From: Arachnopeziza araneosa
Lineage: Eukaryota; Ascomycota; Leotiomycetes; Helotiales; Arachnopezizaceae
Length of the DNA: 64,000 bases
Assembly: GCA_003988855.1 (NCBI GenBank)
Contig: QYAI01000195.1
Coordinates: 1-64,000, forward strand
Direction of reading: 5' to 3'
A program made the position numbers and the translations under genes. Below are positions 43,933-56,435 of the stretch, piece by piece. Below the pieces are notes generated by a model. The model was not told where the DNA came from and ran no database searches. It was given only the letters and a program-made list of their open reading frames with translations. Position 1 is the stretch's first letter. Every line of letters begins with the position of its first letter.

Positions 43933-46900
43933 TCAAACATGACTCGTACCAGCCCCCACAACGCCCTTTTCCCTAGCAACATTCATGAAAACTTCCTCGA
44001 GTGTGGGTCCCGTAACCGTATAATCAGTAATGACCCTCACCCTCTGTTCTCTTACTGCGGAACTTCCACCTGCTCCCCCAGCTGCCCCTCCCTCCTCCTC
44101 TTCAACAAATTCACCCTTTAATCCCTCCATAGCTTTCATGATGGCCCCCAACTCCCTCTTCTCATGTGGAAGACAGAAGCCAATCTGCCCGTGACTATCC
44201 ATGTAATCTCGCACCTTCCCGTCAAACGCTTCCCTAATCCTCAACTCCACGTCCTCGGCCGAAATCTCAGGTACTCTCACAGCACGGATACTAAATGCGC
44301 CACCATATTGAGTTTGTAGTTGTGACAATGAGCCTGTGGCAAGCATGCGAGTTCCCATGATAGCCACATTTGTAGCCAATGCTTCAGCTTCTTCCATGGA
44401 GTGCGTGGTGAGCAGAATAGCGCGATTGGCAGAGATGGACTGCAGTGCTTTCCAGAGGATACGTTTGGCGCCTGCATCTTGACCTGTGGATGGTTCATCG
44501 AGAAGAAGGATGCGTGGGTTGCCGAGGAGCGCAATGGCGACGGAAAGTTTTCGCCTGGTGCCGCCAGACAGATCTTTGACTGAGACAGATTCAAAGATGG
44601 TGATGTTGAGAGCACGGAGGACTTTATCCACATTTCCGGTAATGTTCTTCAGTCCTTTAACCGTGGCGTAGAAAGCGAGGGTTTGACGGACTGTGAGATT
44701 GTCGATTGCGTCGTCTTGAGGACACTAGAAATTTGGAGTCAGCATTAAGATTGCAAGAACGAAGTGCAACACAAGAACGGCAGATACCACTGTGTGAAAG
44801 AAAGGAGATCATAAACAGCGCAGGGCAGGGATACTTACTACACCCATGTGTAGACGGGCTTTTTGCGGCTGTGAGAGGACAGAAATGCCATCGAGATGGA
44901 TAGAGCCGAAGTCAGGTTTAAGCTCGCCACGGATCATATTTATGACAGTCGTTTTGCCAGCACCATTTCCTCCCAACAGAGCGAGGGTCTGATTAGAATT
45001 AATATTGAAAGAGACATTCTCGACAGCGAATAGAGGACCAAAATGTTTCGAAATACGTGAGACATTCAGAATCTCGTCAGAGATAATACCTGGTGGTCTA
45101 GAGGTCTTCTCTGTTTGAGCTGCGGCCTCTGCAGCCACTGCTCGCTCGCCTTCAACAATGTAGTGGAGTCTAGCTGGAACACCACGATGTGTGACATGAT
45201 TTCTCCACCAGTCTGCACTTCCGTATTCATAGATCGTAAGGATGCAGATCAAGAATATGATTTGTATCAGCAAGTTTGCGTACACAGAGCCGTATCGAAC
45301 ATAAGCAAACGGGTTGGAAGTATTCGCATCGCCATATTTTCCGCACAGGATTTCGAAACTATTCCCAGCCAAAAAAAGTGCTCTGGCGAGATTTGCTCCA
45401 GGAGAGGAAAGACCCATACCATATTGGAGGTATGAGTATGTTTGGTGTAAGGTGTTTTTATCTCCAAAAGATTGGTTCATGACATATGCTACTATGTAAA
45501 GAATAACCAGCAACACATGTATGCCAGCAGCGATTGCGAATGCTGCTTTCTTCGTAAAAAGAGAGAGCATATATACGCCAAGATATGTAGCTATTCCAAA
45601 AAGAATGAATGTTCCTAGGATATAGGCACTCTCGTACCACAATTTTGAGAGGGGGCCGGCGAAGAGTAAACCCCAGACAAAGATGGACTGGATGAGAATA
45701 AATTGAAGGTCGAACAATAAGTAAGCGAACCAAAGTGCAAACGGAGAAACGCCATTGCAATATTGCAAAGCTCGAACTCGATTGTTCTTCTCAAAGGATG
45801 GATAAATAACAGCGATGGAAGTGGCAGCAATAAAACCCAATGTAATTAAAATTGCAATCGGAAGAGCACGAAGATCGACTGTATTCTGTGCGTGAGCCAT
45901 ATATCTTAGCTGAGGGGTGACTAGCTGAGAGTGGCCTGTAGAGTTTGCAATACGATTGGTGAGAAGACTGAAGCCAGCCATATTCACGCTACTTTTATAA
46001 GCTGAGGTGTAATAAAACAAAGTGGCTGTCTCTGGAGTTGGGGCAAATAGGCCAAATCCTGAAAACCCGCTCGAGTATTGAGTGATGGCTGTGACCATAT
46101 CGTTTGTACTATTTACGAAAGTTGGCAATTCTGTAATGTTGGTCACAGGCTCGCTTGAATATGAATACGTATCAATCATGATAATGGGATTAACCGTGAA
46201 GTTGTATAGAGCATCCTGGGTTGCTCCAGAGAACTCGGACTGCGGTCCAAGGAAAACTGGAGGCGCATCCCCGTAAAGATAGATGGGATCCAAGTATGAA
46301 GGAGAGAGTGGCGCAAAGATAGGGTTTCCATCTGCGTCGACTGTTTCTCCGAAAGTCGCATTCTTGAGAATGATTTCATTCATCGCGCAGGTTTGCAATG
46401 GCTTGAATCGATACATGAATTTGACGAGGGCGCATGAAATGACAATCGGAATAATGATATTAATGCCGTACGAGATCCAGCCGCTTTTCTGAGTGAGGAG
46501 GATATACCGTTTGCGGAAGAGAGCAGCAATTTGTCTTGTGATACCAATAGAATGGCCTACGTCGAGATCGATGTCCTGAGCCATTTCGTTTTCAAGGGCG
46601 AAGATCTTCTCGTCAATGGCAGTGGTAGTTTCTTCCTCGCCAACAATACCATCGCCGCCATTGTCGTGGATCGCGGTATCAGATGTAACTTTCAGGAAGA
46701 CTTGCTCCAATGTTGGAAAGACAATGTTGTAAGTATCCTCTTCAGATAGAGCTTCAAGCTCAAGGATTTTACTTGTTGCTTGTGCAGAGTTTGAAGTTCG
46801 CCAGACCATGTTGTTTCCATCTTCATCAGACTCACTTCTGATGATATAATCATCTCCGAATCGAGCTTTCAAAGAAGTCCCGGGGCCTTCGCACACGAGC

Positions 46901-49098
46901 TTTCCTTTGTATACAATGGCAATATGGTCAGCGAGGACATCAGCCTGACGATAAGTTAGTATTATAAAGAATATTATCCCTTCAACTCACCTCATCCAAG
47001 AAGTGGGTCGTAATCAGGCAAGTACGGCGAGAATGGCCTCTTTGAATGATGTCCCAAATATTCCTTCGAGACAAAGGATCCTAGATAGATTAGCTCCATC
47101 GCCGATTTTAGATGCTGAGTACATACAAGGCCACTTGATGCTTCATCAATACAGCACACCTTTGATCCTCCAACGAATGCAATTGCAAGTTGGAGTTTTC
47201 TCATTTGTCCACCACTTAAAGTTTTGGCGCGCGCGTCGCTTTTCTCGACAAGATCACACTCTGCAAGTATATCATCATCATCTTTCATCTGATCTTCGAA
47301 AGCTGCAGTCTTAAGTCGCCTCCATATTTTGACATGTTCTTGAACTGTGAGGTTTTCCCAAAACACCTAGTGCAGTTAGTATGAATCGAAATGGGTAGAG
47401 AGGTAGGTTGCTAACATTATTTTGCGGACAGATACCGAAGATTTGGCCAGCTTCATTGAGCTCGAGATGAGATCCTGGATCCATGCTTGTCATTCCAGCA
47501 ACACACTTCAGTGTGGTTGTTTTTCCACCGCCATTGGGTCCAAGCAAGAAAGTAACTGACCCTTTCTTGACTTCCAAATCGAGATGGTCCACAGCATGTA
47601 CTGTCTGTCCCTTCCTCATAAAAGGCCAGTACCATGGTCTCTTGCCATAATACGTTTTGGAGAGTCCTGTGCATCGAAGAGCGACATCGCTATCGGCTTC
47701 AATCTTGTCAAAGTCTCGTCTGACTCCCCACAGTAGGCGCTCAACAGCGTAGGCTCCAGCGGTATACACAACAATCTGCACGATAAAGAATATCACGTAG
47801 AGATAACCATTCATCAGTTGGATTTTCGGGCTATACGGTTGCGGTGAGAAGAATTCTGGGCCAGCACGGAGCGTAAATCTTTTCAACATCCACTCTCTAA
47901 GGGCAACATCTGCAATGAAATTGGCCCAGCAGACAGGTGGAAAAATCAAAGATAATGCGGTAACCTGTGACGTAGTGTCGACCGAACTCAAGAGCGCAGC
48001 AAGTGCAACTAAGGCCAGTGCAAATACTAGTGTCGATGAATAGAGACCTGCTAATTGAGCTTTGCCGAAGAAAGATGCAAGAAAGTGTGACGAGGCGACG
48101 ATAGAAGCCAGAGCCAAGAGGGTAACAAACAAGAAAAGAATGTCCGATGTCCGGCGGAAGAGGACCTGGGTCAAAATGATCGAACTCGCTAGGACACCGG
48201 GAAAGTAAACAGCATAGAATGAGATCAGGTTAGCCAATATTCTTGGCGTGGCTGTGACATTCTGCGCAGCCATCAACTCTGACATTGAGGTTTCTCTTTC
48301 GGTTGCCACAAATACAGCAAGATGGTAGACAACGCCGATCAAAATGAGAATGAAGATAGGTGCAACAAACGACGCAATAAGGGACAGCCAGTAAGGTCCA
48401 TTCGTTGCGGGCGCATTGGGATCATTGTATGTAGCACCCGGGCCAAAATAGCCAGTAAAAGGCTGGACGGATGGCTTTGCAACGGTCGAAAAGTTGCCGA
48501 TAACGGACTCTATGGCCCATTGTAACGGGAAGATTTTATTGCTAACGAGCGAATCGTCTGTTCGAAAGAATCCTTGACCGCCATCGTCGTTGTCATCGCC
48601 GTTGAGGGCAATATAATATTCCACGTTGGTGCTGTTAACTGAGGCGAAAATGATGGCGGCGTAGCAGTCACTTGCTCCTTGAGTAGATTGTTTGCAGAGA
48701 TCGAAGAGGTCGTTCGGGTCATTCGTGGACTGGATCTCTAACTTCTGAGAAGTTGATTGAGAATGAATGCTTTTGATAATTGGATCGATGGTTTCATTTG
48801 ATGCTCCATTTCGGACAAAGACGAGTTTCCAACGATCTGCTTTTTGCATTGCACCATCAAGAGTACCGACAGGGTATGAGGACGTAGAGATTCCATTGTT
48901 GGTCGAATCCCAAGACGAGGAAGTCAGGTTGAGACTTCTCAGGACGGAGAAGATGACCGCTACTGCAATTGGGAACAAGAGTGCCCGACAGATCAGTGAG
49001 ACGGGTGCTTTGTAAAATATGAGGAAGTTCTTGTGCAAAAGAGCAATGGTTTGGAGGTATATGCGCCGCCATTTCGGGCGTTGGGCTGAAGACGACAT
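43933..49098 (-). CDS. ABCA-type full ABC transporter
   Basis: Five exons (49098-47416, 47366-47127, 47080-46991, 46944-44839, 44724-43933) give 1636 residues. The layout is membrane domain, NBD1, membrane domain, NBD2. NBD1 has FLLGPNGGGKTTTLK, GICPQNN, signature LSGGQMRKLQLAIA and Walker B VCCIDEASSGLDP. NBD2 has ALLGGNGAGKTTVINMIRG, GVCPQDD, LSGGTRRKLSVAIA and ILLLDEPSTGQD. Large extracytoplasmic loops after the first helix of each half and the conserved post-NBD segment place it in the ABCA family, whose members move lipids or lipophilic compounds. It is near the RiPP locus, but ABCA proteins are not known as its usual exporter, so any link is only positional. Confidence 0.92.
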
Positions 49099-50824
49099 GA
49101 TTAAGCTGTACTATGCTGTATTATGTTGAAGTACAGCAGATCATGGCAGTGATTAAGGTTATAAGTGGCCGGAAAAGCGCGTTGGAGTACTTGTATCGGG
49201 GGTTGGTAAATCTCGACGTCCCGCTTCACCAACATCCGAATGAAATTCAGATGGAGCGCGCCAGTTATCAAAACATCAACTCCAGGCTCTAATAACAACG
49301 GCACTCCTACGGCAAATGGATCTCGTCGCCTTGAGGATTGTTTTGTGATTATCAAGGCATCCTAACTCGCGCCAAAGTACGGCACAGCGACCAGCAAGCA
49401 CGATTCAGCGAATGGATAAGGGGGCATCAAATGAAGCTACACAATTTATGAGGCTGTGTTGGATAGGAGATTGGAAAAGGTGCTCCTAGCGTTAATCATA
49501 CCTTGGAAGGTACCAACCAAGCCCATCGAATACGAGAAATGTGAAGACAAGCGGCCGTCAACTAACAAAACATAATGCACCTCGGCGCATTTGCATTGGC
49601 AACTGCCAATGCGAAGTCCAGATTTCAAGCCATACCACGCGTTTCACAGCATTTGGGTATCTCGAATGGATGCGCCAAGAGAAAACATTGCTGCCTCACT
49701 GGGTGGGCATAGCTGAGGCAGCAGTCATTGTCACATGATCTGGGCCCGAACATAAGCACTAGCATTTTACATAGCCATCGTGAAGGAAAGATGTGCCGGC
49801 CGGCTGAAGGATGCTTCCGAGATAAGCAGTTTAAAAAACACGAGACTCAGCCTCCCAAAGTCTGGGGAAGGGAAGGGATCAATAGATTGGTTTCAAGGCT
49901 ATCGTAGATGGGCTCCGTATCATCAGACACAGCCTCGAGAATATATCGCACGAGCGTGCGAGTAGAAGGGCATGTTTCTGCGCGCGCAGACGCTTCCGTT
50001 TGATCGACAGCTTGGCATATAGGTGGAAACTTTTCCTTGATCGAGCTTCCGTGCTGAATAAGCCCTGATTTGCTACAGTAGGATCTCTGTGACTTTCCGA
50101 TGAGATAAAATGTGTCTCATGACGAGTCCTTTGAATGCTCCTCAGTGTGCTTTCCATCAAGCTCAATGTCAATCACGAACTTCGTTAACTGGTCTCATTC
50201 ACAAGCATATTCCCGAACTTCAATGATTTGGGTATGCCGTTTGAAATTGAGGCAGTGTCAGTCCTACTCACCTACAAAGAAATCTTTCGTTTTGAAAATC
50301 TGGTCTTGATTGAAAGATCAAACAAGCAATTACATGAATTAAGAAATAGGGTTACCATACCTTATATTATCTCAGCTCTCAAACCTATGACGAAGTGGCA
50401 CTATTGTTCAATACCTGATCAAGCCCACAAAATTATGATTATTAATCATTTGACTTGGAAAGGCGGAACGAAGTGGATTGACAAAAAGACTCCGTGGACC
50501 AATTCGTGGATATACAAGTTTCTACTGACTGAAATAATAAAACGATTGGCAATTGTGCCAAGACAGGTCAAGATAAAACAAAACCACTTTAAGCAGTCTG
50601 GTCATGATGGCTTGTCCCCCACAGCTTTTGTCAACAATGATGCTGAGAATTTTAACATTATACTCAGTCAAAAGATCCCGATGGCGTTTCCAACGAATGG
50701 AACAAGGTTACAGTAAGACTTCTTATCCGTCCCCTTCAATCACAATCTATTTTCCTGCATTGTATATTATTCCAAGCTCGTATCCGCAGTCTCACATCTC
50801 GTCAAGATGTAGATCCCTAGATTG
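49099..50824. other. Intergenic
   Basis: Upstream region of the ABC transporter and 3' flank of the 2EXR gene. A 162-codon plus-strand frame (50228-50716) begins with a non-ATG codon, shows no domain and lies in A+T-rich DNA. I do not call it. Nothing else stands out. Confidence 0.4.
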
Positions 50825-51490
50825 TCAGATAGAATTCCAATGTTGATCGTCCAACACCCACCCAGGTACCCATCCAGGGATATCTGCTCCGCCGTCAATA
50901 ACACTCATAAGCTCCCCAGTATCCTTCTGTATGATTTTTATCTCGGGGCGATTCCACCCAGGATCACTTAGCCTCTCCACCTCCAAATCGCCTATGAGGG
51001 TATCTAGCGCACTCCATGACCTTGCATGCTGGATCACCTCTGTGATTTCCAGCACTAGAAACTTCAATTCCGTCATCTTTTTGATAGTCTCCATATGGAA
51101 ATGTGCGAAATATGCCGCGTCTCTAACCTCCAACTCCATGTGCTGTAAACCCCGCATTTCCTCCTTGCCAAAGTATTCTAGCAGGCTGTCTGAGCAGCGG
51201 ATTGTATCAGTCGTGGTGTTTATATATATGTGTTGCTTCGAGGTTTTCGTCTTGAACAGTGGAGTGTAGACCCTTAGGGCATCGTACCGCGATTGACGGC
51301 AGACGTGGAGAGGGGTAGGATGAGGGGTCGATGACAGGAATGCTTCGACAAAGCGAACATCTTTGGTTACAAAGCCTTTTCTGCATGTTATCGTTACCGT
51401 TCGTGGTTCCAGATGGGCTAAAGACCATATTTTGAGCTGTAACTCGACCGGAAGCCGAGGGAATGGATGGAAGGTTGTCGGAGTTGACAT
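50825..51490 (-). CDS. 2EXR-domain protein
   Basis: A single exon of 221 residues. The start FHPFPRLPVELQLKIWSLAH matches the fungal 2EXR module (FPxLPxEIRxxIW), followed by RTVTI and HVCRQSRYDALRVYTPLF, the second conserved element (xCxxSRxxAL). The family is abundant in filamentous ascomycetes and has an F-box-like start, but its biochemical role is not established. It stands alone and shows no defect. Confidence 0.85.
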   Translation of the reverse strand: MSTPTTFHPFPRLPVELQLKIWSLAHLEPRTVTITCRKGFVTKDVRFVEAFLSSTPHPTPLHVCRQSRYDALRVYTPLFKTKTSKQHIYINTTTDTIRCSDSLLEYFGKEEMRGLQHMELEVRDAAYFAHFHMETIKKMTELKFLVLEITEVIQHARSWSALDTLIGDLEVERLSDPGWNRPEIKIIQKDTGELMSVIDGGADIPGWVPGWVLDDQHWNSI

Positions 51491-52382
51491 GTTGCAATCA
51501 ACGTGTCTAGGGATCTGATTCGTGATTTCGACGCGATGTAACGTGTTGATTGCAAAAACTTTTGAGTTGGTATTTCAACTGATTTCTAAAAGTTGATTAT
51601 TGTTGTATTTAAATAGGGAGGGAGCTTGGGAGACGTCGGCCGCTGTGCCTTCGGCGGAGGAAGTGAAGCTTTCGCCCGAGCCCCACTCGACAAATCAACA
51701 ACATCAACATTATCATCATCAACGGACCAATTGCCTTGCCAGCAGACTTGATCAAGCTTTCAAGCTGTCAATCTCTCTGTTTCTTTTTAAGATCTCGTCT
51801 CTCCCATTATTTTTGCTCCCCTTCAACTGGGCTCTATTTAAAGGGTCTTGGAAATCCAGTCCGGCTTTACAACCAGCTATAAAGCTCTTGGGGTGTACAC
51901 AAAAATTAATGCCTTTCCACTTTCCATGTCCGCCTAAATTGTATGCTTTTGCTCATCATTTCTCTTGCTTATAAATCTAGCAAATCCTAACCCACAATTC
52001 AAAATTCCTGCCAAGAATGCCACCTTCCTAGGCCGTTTTAACGATGCTACGTAAAATGAATTTTATCTCTCTAAATTTGACGGCAATAAATAGAAGTTTT
52101 ATTTCTGAGCGGTTTCTCCCTCCAATTTACGGATAAATGACTGGCCAATGTACGCTATCCTCAAATTCGTCAGCTCGCTCTTTATGTTACCCTATGGCAA
52201 GTGCCGCCTCAAGGTCCCACAAAATTCATAAATACCGCCTCACCTGCCTCTTTTGTAGTCATCTTGTGATTCCAACACTTCAATAAGACAATGCTTTTTC
52301 CTCGCGCTTACACCTACGGTCTGGCTACAGAGCGACTTTGAATGCGACCTTGTACAAAATCAGCTGAGATCAGCGCTAAACC
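51491..52382. other. Intergenic between divergent genes
   Basis: Promoters of the 2EXR gene (minus) and the acyltransferase (plus). Short CAA/ATCATC-rich tracts lie near 51,690-51,730. No gene is supported. Confidence 0.45.
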
Positions 52383-53840
52383 ATGACTTGCTCGGCAAGT
52401 ACGTGAAGCTTCGACATAAAATCTCATTACCTTCTCCCCGTTTCATGAACTGTTGTGTTAGCGGTCAAGATGTTACTCGAAATAGGGCCATTTGGCCAGA
52501 TTCACAGCATGCGAACATATACGATCCTCACACTCATTTTCCCTCTTAATGATGAAAATCAGGACAACGCAATCGCAACTCTCGAAAAGGCTGCAAACAA
52601 AATCGTCTTGTCATATCCATGGTTAGCTGGTCAAGTGGTGACCAAGATTCCAAAAGACGAAGAAAAAATCAGTTCTGGCGTAAACAGTATTGTGGAATAT
52701 CGACCCCACTCAGGACCCTCTAAATTTGTCCATGTCAAAGATTGCAGAGAGATATGTCCAAGCTACGCCGAGATCGCCGAAGCATGCGCACCATCATCTA
52801 TGCTCGATGGCGGTGTCATCTCTCCAGCTTATGGATTCCCGGCCTTGTACCCCACCAATATTGCACAACCAGTCATACTCATGCAGGCAAACTTCATCAA
52901 GGGAGGCCTACTACTGACAGTATGTGGTCATCACGCTGTGATGGACGCCAATGGCAATGAGCAATTCATGCGTCAATTTGCAGCGCTCTGTCGAGGAGAC
53001 AATCTCTTGCCGGAGCATATTCGTATGGGTAATATTGATCAGCAAACGATTGTACCACCACTGGAACATGGTGTAACTCCTACAAACCTGGACATAGCTA
53101 CTGCCCCATCGAGTTTGGGTGCTCCACAAGGAGATTGGCCACTTCCACCATCCGTAGGTTTATGGAAATTTGTTCGATTCTCAGCTCCTAAGATCGCAGC
53201 GTTGAAAGCCGAGGCGTCGAAAAATATTGACCCGGACTCCGATGTCAAGTACATCTCATCAAACGATGCCGTCTCGGCTTTCATCTGGGAACGCCTGTCA
53301 GCGATTCGATCAAGCACTTTACCAACGGGTAGCAATATCAACCTGATCAGGGCCGTAAACGGGAGGAAACGACTTGACCCACCTGTATCTGAGGGATATA
53401 TGGGTCATTTTATCGTTTGTAAACGCGCCACTTTGCCACTCGATGTGTTGAAAGATCATTCTCAATTCTCCCAAACGACTATAGCTGCGCGCCGAGCTCT
53501 GCAGGATGTCGATGATCACCACGTGCGCTCTTTCTTCACTCTTCTCAAGTCCAAGAAAGACTTTACGACAGTGAATTATGGAGCGCATTTCAATCCCGAG
53601 ACAGATGTAATGATTACGAGTTTCGCAGCTCAGAAACTCTACAGTACAAGCTTTGGAGATTTGCTGGCCCAGCCCATGTTTGTTCGACGGCCGAGGCTGC
53701 CGGACTGCAGAGGTCTTTTCTATATGATGCCGACAAATAGAGATGGAGATATCGATGTAGACATGTCGCTATCGGCGGATGATTTTGACGGTTTGAAGGC
53801 TGATAAGTTGTGGACAGAATTCACTGAGGCTCTGGAATAA
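52383..53840 (+). CDS. HxxxD acyltransferase (BAHD/trichothecene 3-O-acetyltransferase-like)
   Basis: A 16-nt first exon (52383-52398, ATG ACT TGC TCG GCA A) and a second exon 52462-53840 give 464 residues. The catalytic HxxxD motif is GHHAVMDANG (His about 163, Asp about 167). A variant of the C-terminal DFGWG structural motif is visible as STSFGDLLAQP. This places it with CoA-dependent acyltransferases that acylate hydroxyls or amines of secondary metabolites. It lies 1.1 kb from the RiPP precursor gene and converges on it, so it may tailor that product (inference). It could equally be an independent detoxifying enzyme. The tiny first exon is my reconstruction, supported by phase and the GTACGT...TTAG intron. 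Confidence 0.85.
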
Positions 53841-54929
53841 GTGTCAATGATAACATAAAAGCATACCTCTAGAAATCTGATTAGCAATGTACTCGTAGCT
53901 GAACCCTAGCTTCTACAATTTGCCCATGAGAAGGTGTCTACAAATTTAGTAAAGGGATAGATGCGAAGACTCGCTCTCTATGCTAAGCTGATTTATATAT
54001 ATTCGGTAAATCCTTCGATTGTGCTTATAAACTTAGGTTGTAACGTGAGGACGATGGTGCTTTCACAACTATTGCTTGCTTCCGCATCGCTGGTCTTAGG
54101 GCACTTGGATTGCGCTAATTGACGGGTTTTAGAAACACCAACGAGATCATACACAAGAGACCAGCTCTACACAAAATGGCAAAAAGACTATCCACAAAGG
54201 TAAGGATTTGTGCAGAGATCTTGTAAAGGAAATACAGTAAGAGTTAAGCCGCGAGGCGAGTATACAGCTTAATCACGTCAGATCGTCACACGGTTAAGCT
54301 ACTGAAATCATGCCCTAGCAAGTACCAGCACTAATCCCCGGCCACTACGAGATTTCGCTACCTTCCCAGTGCCGTGCGGCTATGTTCCGTCATCGCGAAG
54401 TGCAACAGACTTGCGATAAAGAAGTTTGAAGTGTTTTTTTTTACCAGCTGTGGCGAGAAAAAAAAAATTTGAATCTCACTTTGCTTTTCGGCATAGTCTA
54501 TTTTTATGTTTTGCCGGAGTGGGATGGGAAAAGTCATCGTCTTTTTTGGGATGGGGCGTGTGTAAATAAAATCCTTCGTCAAAAAACTTCATATCAAGAC
54601 GACGCAAGCTTTTACAGGTCGTTGTTGACATCACTTGGTCGATCAATCGTTAGGACTTGTTTATCTCATGGGTTTCAGCTATATCTATTCCTCAATCAAG
54701 CCAAGGTTCCTTTCACATTTGCGTAAGGCATGATCAGATTTCAAATCAAAAACGGTCTATTATCAATCTATCCAAGTTCGTTGCCGCCCATCTCCTGATT
54801 CTAATTCCTTGTACCAAACATCTCTTCATCTCTTTTCCCGAGGCCAGACAAATGAAAATCTTGACAAATAGACCCGATCAAGAACCCAGCCTTGATTTTC
54901 TCATTATTTTCCCAGCAACCCTTTTAAAC
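53841..54929. other. Intergenic between converging genes
   Basis: 3' flanks of the acyltransferase (plus) and the RiPP precursor (minus). It contains homopolymer runs near 54435 and 54463. No supported gene. Confidence 0.5.
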
Positions 54930-56123
54930 TTAAGACGACTTTCCCAGAACAGTGGCTGGGTCAGCAGCCTTGATTTCGGCTTCATAGGCGGAGCGTTGTG
55001 GAACACCCTCAGCTTCCTCGCCATAAAGAAGGCCATAGAGAACGTCAACTTCAAGTTCGCCTCGCTTAGCCTTGGTGCTCTTTCCGAGGACGGCAGCAGG
55101 ATCAGCGGCTTTGATCTCAGCTTCATATGCGGATCTTTGTGGGACACCCTCAGCTTCCTCACCATAGAGAAGACCGTAGAGGACATCAACCTCAAGCTCT
55201 CCACGCTTCGCCTTGGTGGCCTTGCCCAAAACTGAAGCGGGGTCGGCGGCTTTGATTTCTGCCTCATATGCTGAGCGCTGAGGAACACCTTCGGCCTCTT
55301 CACCGTAAAGAAGACCGTAAAGAACATCGACTTCAAGATCTCCACGCTTAGATTTCTTGGCAGTCTTACCAAGGACAGTGGCTGGATCAGCGGCTTTGAT
55401 CTCCTCCTCGTAAGCGGAGCGTTGAGGCACTCCCTCTGCTTCTTCGCCGTAGAGAAGACCGTAGAGGACATCGACCTCAAGATCTCCACGCTTGGCCTTA
55501 GTGCTCTTTCCGAGGACGGTAGCAGGATCCGCAGCTTTGATTTCCTCCTCATAAGCACTGCGTTGAGGAACGCCCTCGGCTTCTTCACCATACAGTAATC
55601 CGTACAAGACATCGACCTCAAGGTCTCCACGCTTCGTTTTCTTGGAGCTCTTGCCTAAGACGGTAGCAGGATCAGCAGCGTTGATCTCCGCCTCATAGGC
55701 GCTGCGCTGAGGGACACCCTCAGCCTCTTCCCCATACAACAGTCCGTACAAGACATCGACCTCAAGGTCTCCGCGTTTTGATTTCTTGGAGCTCTTTCCC
55801 AAAACGGCAGCTGGGTCGGCGGCGTTGATTTCGGCTTCGTAGGCGGAGCGTTGAGGAACACCCTCGGCCTCCTCGCCGTAAAGAAGTCCATACAAAACGT
55901 CGACTTCAAGTTCTCCGCGCTTCTTGGCAATCGCGGCGGATAAAGCGGCAGCAGCACGAGCTTTGATGGCTGGGTGACTGAGTTGAGTGCTAGGATTGGG
56001 AACTATTTTTGTTAGTTTAATTCAATATCCAGCAGTGTGTTATATTGACATACCAGGAGCGGCCAAAGCCAAATGGGCATTCAGACCCACAAGTCCGAGA
56101 GCAACAGAGGTGGAGAAATGCAT
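54930..56123 (-). CDS. Kex2-processed repeat precursor peptide (dikaritin-like RiPP precursor)
   Basis: Exons 56123-56054 and 56002-54930 (intron 51 nt) give 380 residues. Residues 1-22 are a signal peptide (MHFSTSVALGLVGLNAHLALA). A short leader ending in AIAKKR is followed by seven units of 48, 48, 47, 48, 47, 47 and 43 residues. Each starts GDLEV or GELEV and all but the last end in KSKR, KTKR or KAKR, textbook Kex2 sites. Every unit contains DVLYGLLYGEEAEGVPQRSA without change; variation is confined to the C-terminal part. This is the layout of UstA-type precursors, whose cores are cut out in the Golgi and oxidatively cyclised by UstYa proteins. One such gene lies 767 bp upstream on the same strand. 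The Tyr-containing YGLLYG part is a candidate core, but the true core and product are unknown. Confidence 0.88.
54933..55916 (-). repeat. Seven-unit coding tandem repeat of the precursor
   Basis: 984 bp divided into units of 144, 144, 141, 144, 141, 141 and 129 bp. The DNA units differ at many third-codon positions (for example TAC/TAT, GGC/GGA, GAG/GAA), while the first 27 or so residues are the same apart from Asp/Glu at position 2. This is evidence of selection on the peptide and not just recent duplication. Confidence 0.9.
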
Positions 56124-56237
56124 TTTGATGATTTTAATCGTCAAACTGTTTACTGGAAATTGTAATGCGGGGACCTGTTGAAGTTTGGAATTGTTGTTGT
56201 GAGTGCAGAACGAAAGTTGAAGGACAGACGGTCCTCC

Positions 56238-56243
56238 TTTATA
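56238..56243 (-). promoter_or_regulatory. TATA box of the precursor gene
   Basis: TATAAA on the minus strand, about 115 bp before the ATG at 56123. This spacing suits a strongly expressed fungal gene with a leader of roughly 80 nt. Confidence 0.6.
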
Positions 56244-56340
56244 CCTACCTCTCCAAGATCAAAAATAGTTAGTAATATCAATGCAGTGAGCTAAGATAAT
56301 GTCAGCAGGCCCATTGAGCCGCGACCAACAGTAATTTGGA

Positions 56341-56435
56341 GCCCGAATTCCGCGCGAGCCCGAATTCCGCGCGCAAGGCGTCGATCACATATCGTACAGT
56401 GAGAGTAGCGCGCGGAGACCGAGGACACCGCGCGG
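56341..56435. promoter_or_regulatory. CCGCGCG motif cluster upstream of the precursor
   Basis: CCGCGCG occurs at 56350-56356 and 56367-56373, within a 17-bp tandem duplication AGCCCGAATTCCGCGCG. It occurs on the other strand at 56409-56415, and at 56428-56435 as the perfect palindrome CCGCGCGG. CCG-N2-CGG is a possible Zn2Cys6 dimer site. The same heptamer occurs twice upstream of the UstYa gene. Binding is inferred, not shown. Confidence 0.55.

Noticed and set aside
50228..50716. 162-codon plus-strand frame
   Set aside because: Starts on a non-ATG codon in A+T-rich DNA, with no domain or signal.
54878..55630. 250-codon frame overlapping the precursor repeats (Met/Ser/Leu-rich)
   Set aside because: A shadow of the tandem repeat in another phase. 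The Kex2-site frame has the signal peptide, intron phase and constrained codons.
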